DNA of 64,000 bases. It comes from Pelagibacteraceae bacterium AG-430-P08 (GTDB lineage Bacteria; Pseudomonadota; Alphaproteobacteria; Pelagibacterales; Pelagibacteraceae). A model generated the notes under the pieces. It did not search any database. It was not told the DNA's origin and saw only the letters and a list, made by a program, of their open reading frames with translations. How positions within the stretch are numbered: the first letter of the stretch is position 1; each line of letters starts with the position of its first letter. Positions 63,135 through 64,000 of the stretch are shown piece after piece. The translations under genes were made by a program, and so were the position numbers. Where the stretch lies: NCBI GenBank assembly GCA_003212925.1, contig QCOL01000002.1:1-64000 (forward strand). The letters are read 5' to 3'.

Positions 63135-63881
63135 TAAAACTAAAGCAATAATAATTCTATAAATTACGAATACGGTTAAAGAAAAACTCCTTACATATCT
63201 TATAAAATATTTGACTGTGATAAATGAGAAGATAAAAGAAAGAGTAACTGCAATTAATAATAAATAATTGAATTCATTAGATTGTTGTACGGCATCTTGA
63301 AGACCTAAAAAACTTGCCCCTGCTAACGCAGGTATAGACAATAAAAAGGCAATTTTACTTGAGTCAACTCTATTAAATTTTAAAAATCGAGCTGCTGTTA
63401 AAGTTATTCCTGCTCTACTTACACCAGGTATGAGTGCTAAAATTTGAAATAAACCTATGAATAATATTGATTTTATATTTAGGTTCGTTGATATATTTTG
63501 ATCAGTATCTCTTTTATCTGATAAAAATAGGACTAAACCAAAAAATAGAGTTGTCCATGCAATAATTTCTATATTTCTTAAAAGATTAATTATTTCGATC
63601 GAATATATAATATATCCAAAAATTATAAGAGGCATTGATCCAACTAAAATCAAAACCAATAGTTTTTGATTGTTTCTTAAATTTAGTAAATCTTTTTTAA
63701 AGTAATAGATTATTGCAAATAAAGAACCCAAGTGCAGACCAATATCAATGAATAAAGAGCTTGAGCTAAAATCATAAAAATTTGATATTAAGATCAGATG
63801 GGCTGAAGAGCTAATAGGTAAAAATTCAGAAATACCCTGGACCGCAGAAAGAATTAGTATTTCTATAAAATCTTGAAGCAT
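63102..63881 (-). CDS. uppP: Undecaprenyl-diphosphatase UppP (BacA)
   Basis: This 259-residue membrane enzyme recycles undecaprenyl diphosphate for peptidoglycan synthesis. The two signature motifs are QGISEFLPISSSAHLIL near the N-terminus and PGVSRAGITLTAARFLKFNR in the middle (usual form PGxSRSG; here Ala replaces Ser). About eight membrane segments. It converges on the EamA gene with a 33-bp overlap. With murJ it serves the lipid II cycle. Confidence 0.94.
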   Translation of the reverse strand: MLQDFIEILILSAVQGISEFLPISSSAHLILISNFYDFSSSSLFIDIGLHLGSLFAIIYYFKKDLLNLRNNQKLLVLILVGSMPLIIFGYIIYSIEIINLLRNIEIIAWTTLFFGLVLFLSDKRDTDQNISTNLNIKSILFIGLFQILALIPGVSRAGITLTAARFLKFNRVDSSKIAFLLSIPALAGASFLGLQDAVQQSNEFNYLLLIAVTLSFIFSFITVKYFIRYVRSFSLTVFVIYRIIIALVLLLIIYFPHQG

Positions 63882-64000
63882 AAAGATGTCGTAACTTAAA
63901 AAATATTCATTTTAAACAATTCGATTTAATCATAATAGGTATGCAAAAAATAAATTTCTCATATTTTATGCTAAATAAAGTTAATTATAGGTCATAATTA
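63882..64000. other. uppP upstream region, truncated by window end
   Basis: This 119-bp AT-rich stretch precedes uppP and runs to the window edge. A plus-strand ATG at 63942 opens only 18 codons before TAA at 63996-63998, so it is not called. The region probably contains the uppP promoter and possibly one for a gene beyond the edge. Confidence 0.3.

Noticed and set aside
63942-63998. 18-codon plus-strand frame at the window edge
   Set aside because: Too short, without ribosome-binding site or distinctive composition.

Overview
The window is AT-rich (roughly 30% GC by eye), very densely packed, and carries a housekeeping gene order typical of Alphaproteobacteria: fabA-fabB-fabI divergent from an Irr-type regulator, ubiE-ubiB-coaBC-dut-moeB, mutM-rpsT-dnaA-dnaN, argH-lptM-lysA divergent from a TlpA-like gene, and metK-nusA-infB-rbfA-rpsO-pnp. 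Tiny intergenic gaps, many stop/start overlaps, shortened proteins and operons lacking customary members point to a streamlined SAR11 (Pelagibacterales) chromosome. This is inferred from composition and gene content; no database search was run.

Layout. 1-9.4 kb: end of rdgB, an LpoA-like periplasmic protein divergent from rsmI and a BON lipoprotein, maeB, then murJ-trpS-nfu-bax. 9.4-23.4 kb: a deacetylase overlapping head-to-head with a very short tsaB, then fur/mur-miaB-phoH-ybeY-lnt-metK, a terminator-like hairpin, and nusA-infB-rbfA-rpsO-pnp. 23.4-26.4 kb: fatty-acid genes and irr. 26.4-29.9 kb: a probable accessory cassette with a broken katG behind an Irr-type box, an Asp/Asn hydroxylase-like gene, a DUF2061 membrane protein and an 8-cysteine mini-protein behind a Fur-like box. 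29.9-39 kb: SH3 protein, moeB-dut-coaBC-ubiB-ubiE, mutM, rpsT, dnaA, dnaN. 39-46 kb: plsC, lysA-lptM-argH, TlpA-like, HIG1, esterase, HNH, coq7-dsbB-dedA. 46-52.9 kb: tRNA-Leu, acyl-CoA synthetase, a 25-residue Lys/Arg peptide gene, carD, ferredoxin, TerB-like, Suv3-like helicase, thioesterase. 52.9-56.4 kb: radical SAM / oxidoreductase / glycosyltransferase block ending at tRNA-Arg. 56.5-64 kb: thiolase, pyruvate dehydrogenase E1 (with fused lipoyl domain) and E2, EamA transporter, uppP.

How it fits together. Most genes serve information processing (transcription elongation, initiation factor 2, ribosome maturation, tRNA modification, replication initiation), envelope building (lipid II flippase, undecaprenyl phosphate recycling, lipoprotein acylation, phospholipid and fatty-acid synthesis), ubiquinone synthesis and central carbon metabolism. 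Iron and peroxide control is a sub-theme: two Fur-superfamily regulators, two Irr-like boxes and one Fur-like box lie within about 20 kb.

Most worth a second look: the katG disruption, explained by an approximately 88-bp deletion between short direct repeats; the 25-residue polybasic peptide with its own promoter, leader hairpin and terminator; the 8-Cys mini-protein under a Fur-like box; the lipoyl-AceE fusion; a coupled radical SAM/oxidoreductase/micropeptide cassette beside a tRNA; and an acyl-CoA synthetase starting 4 nt after a tRNA.
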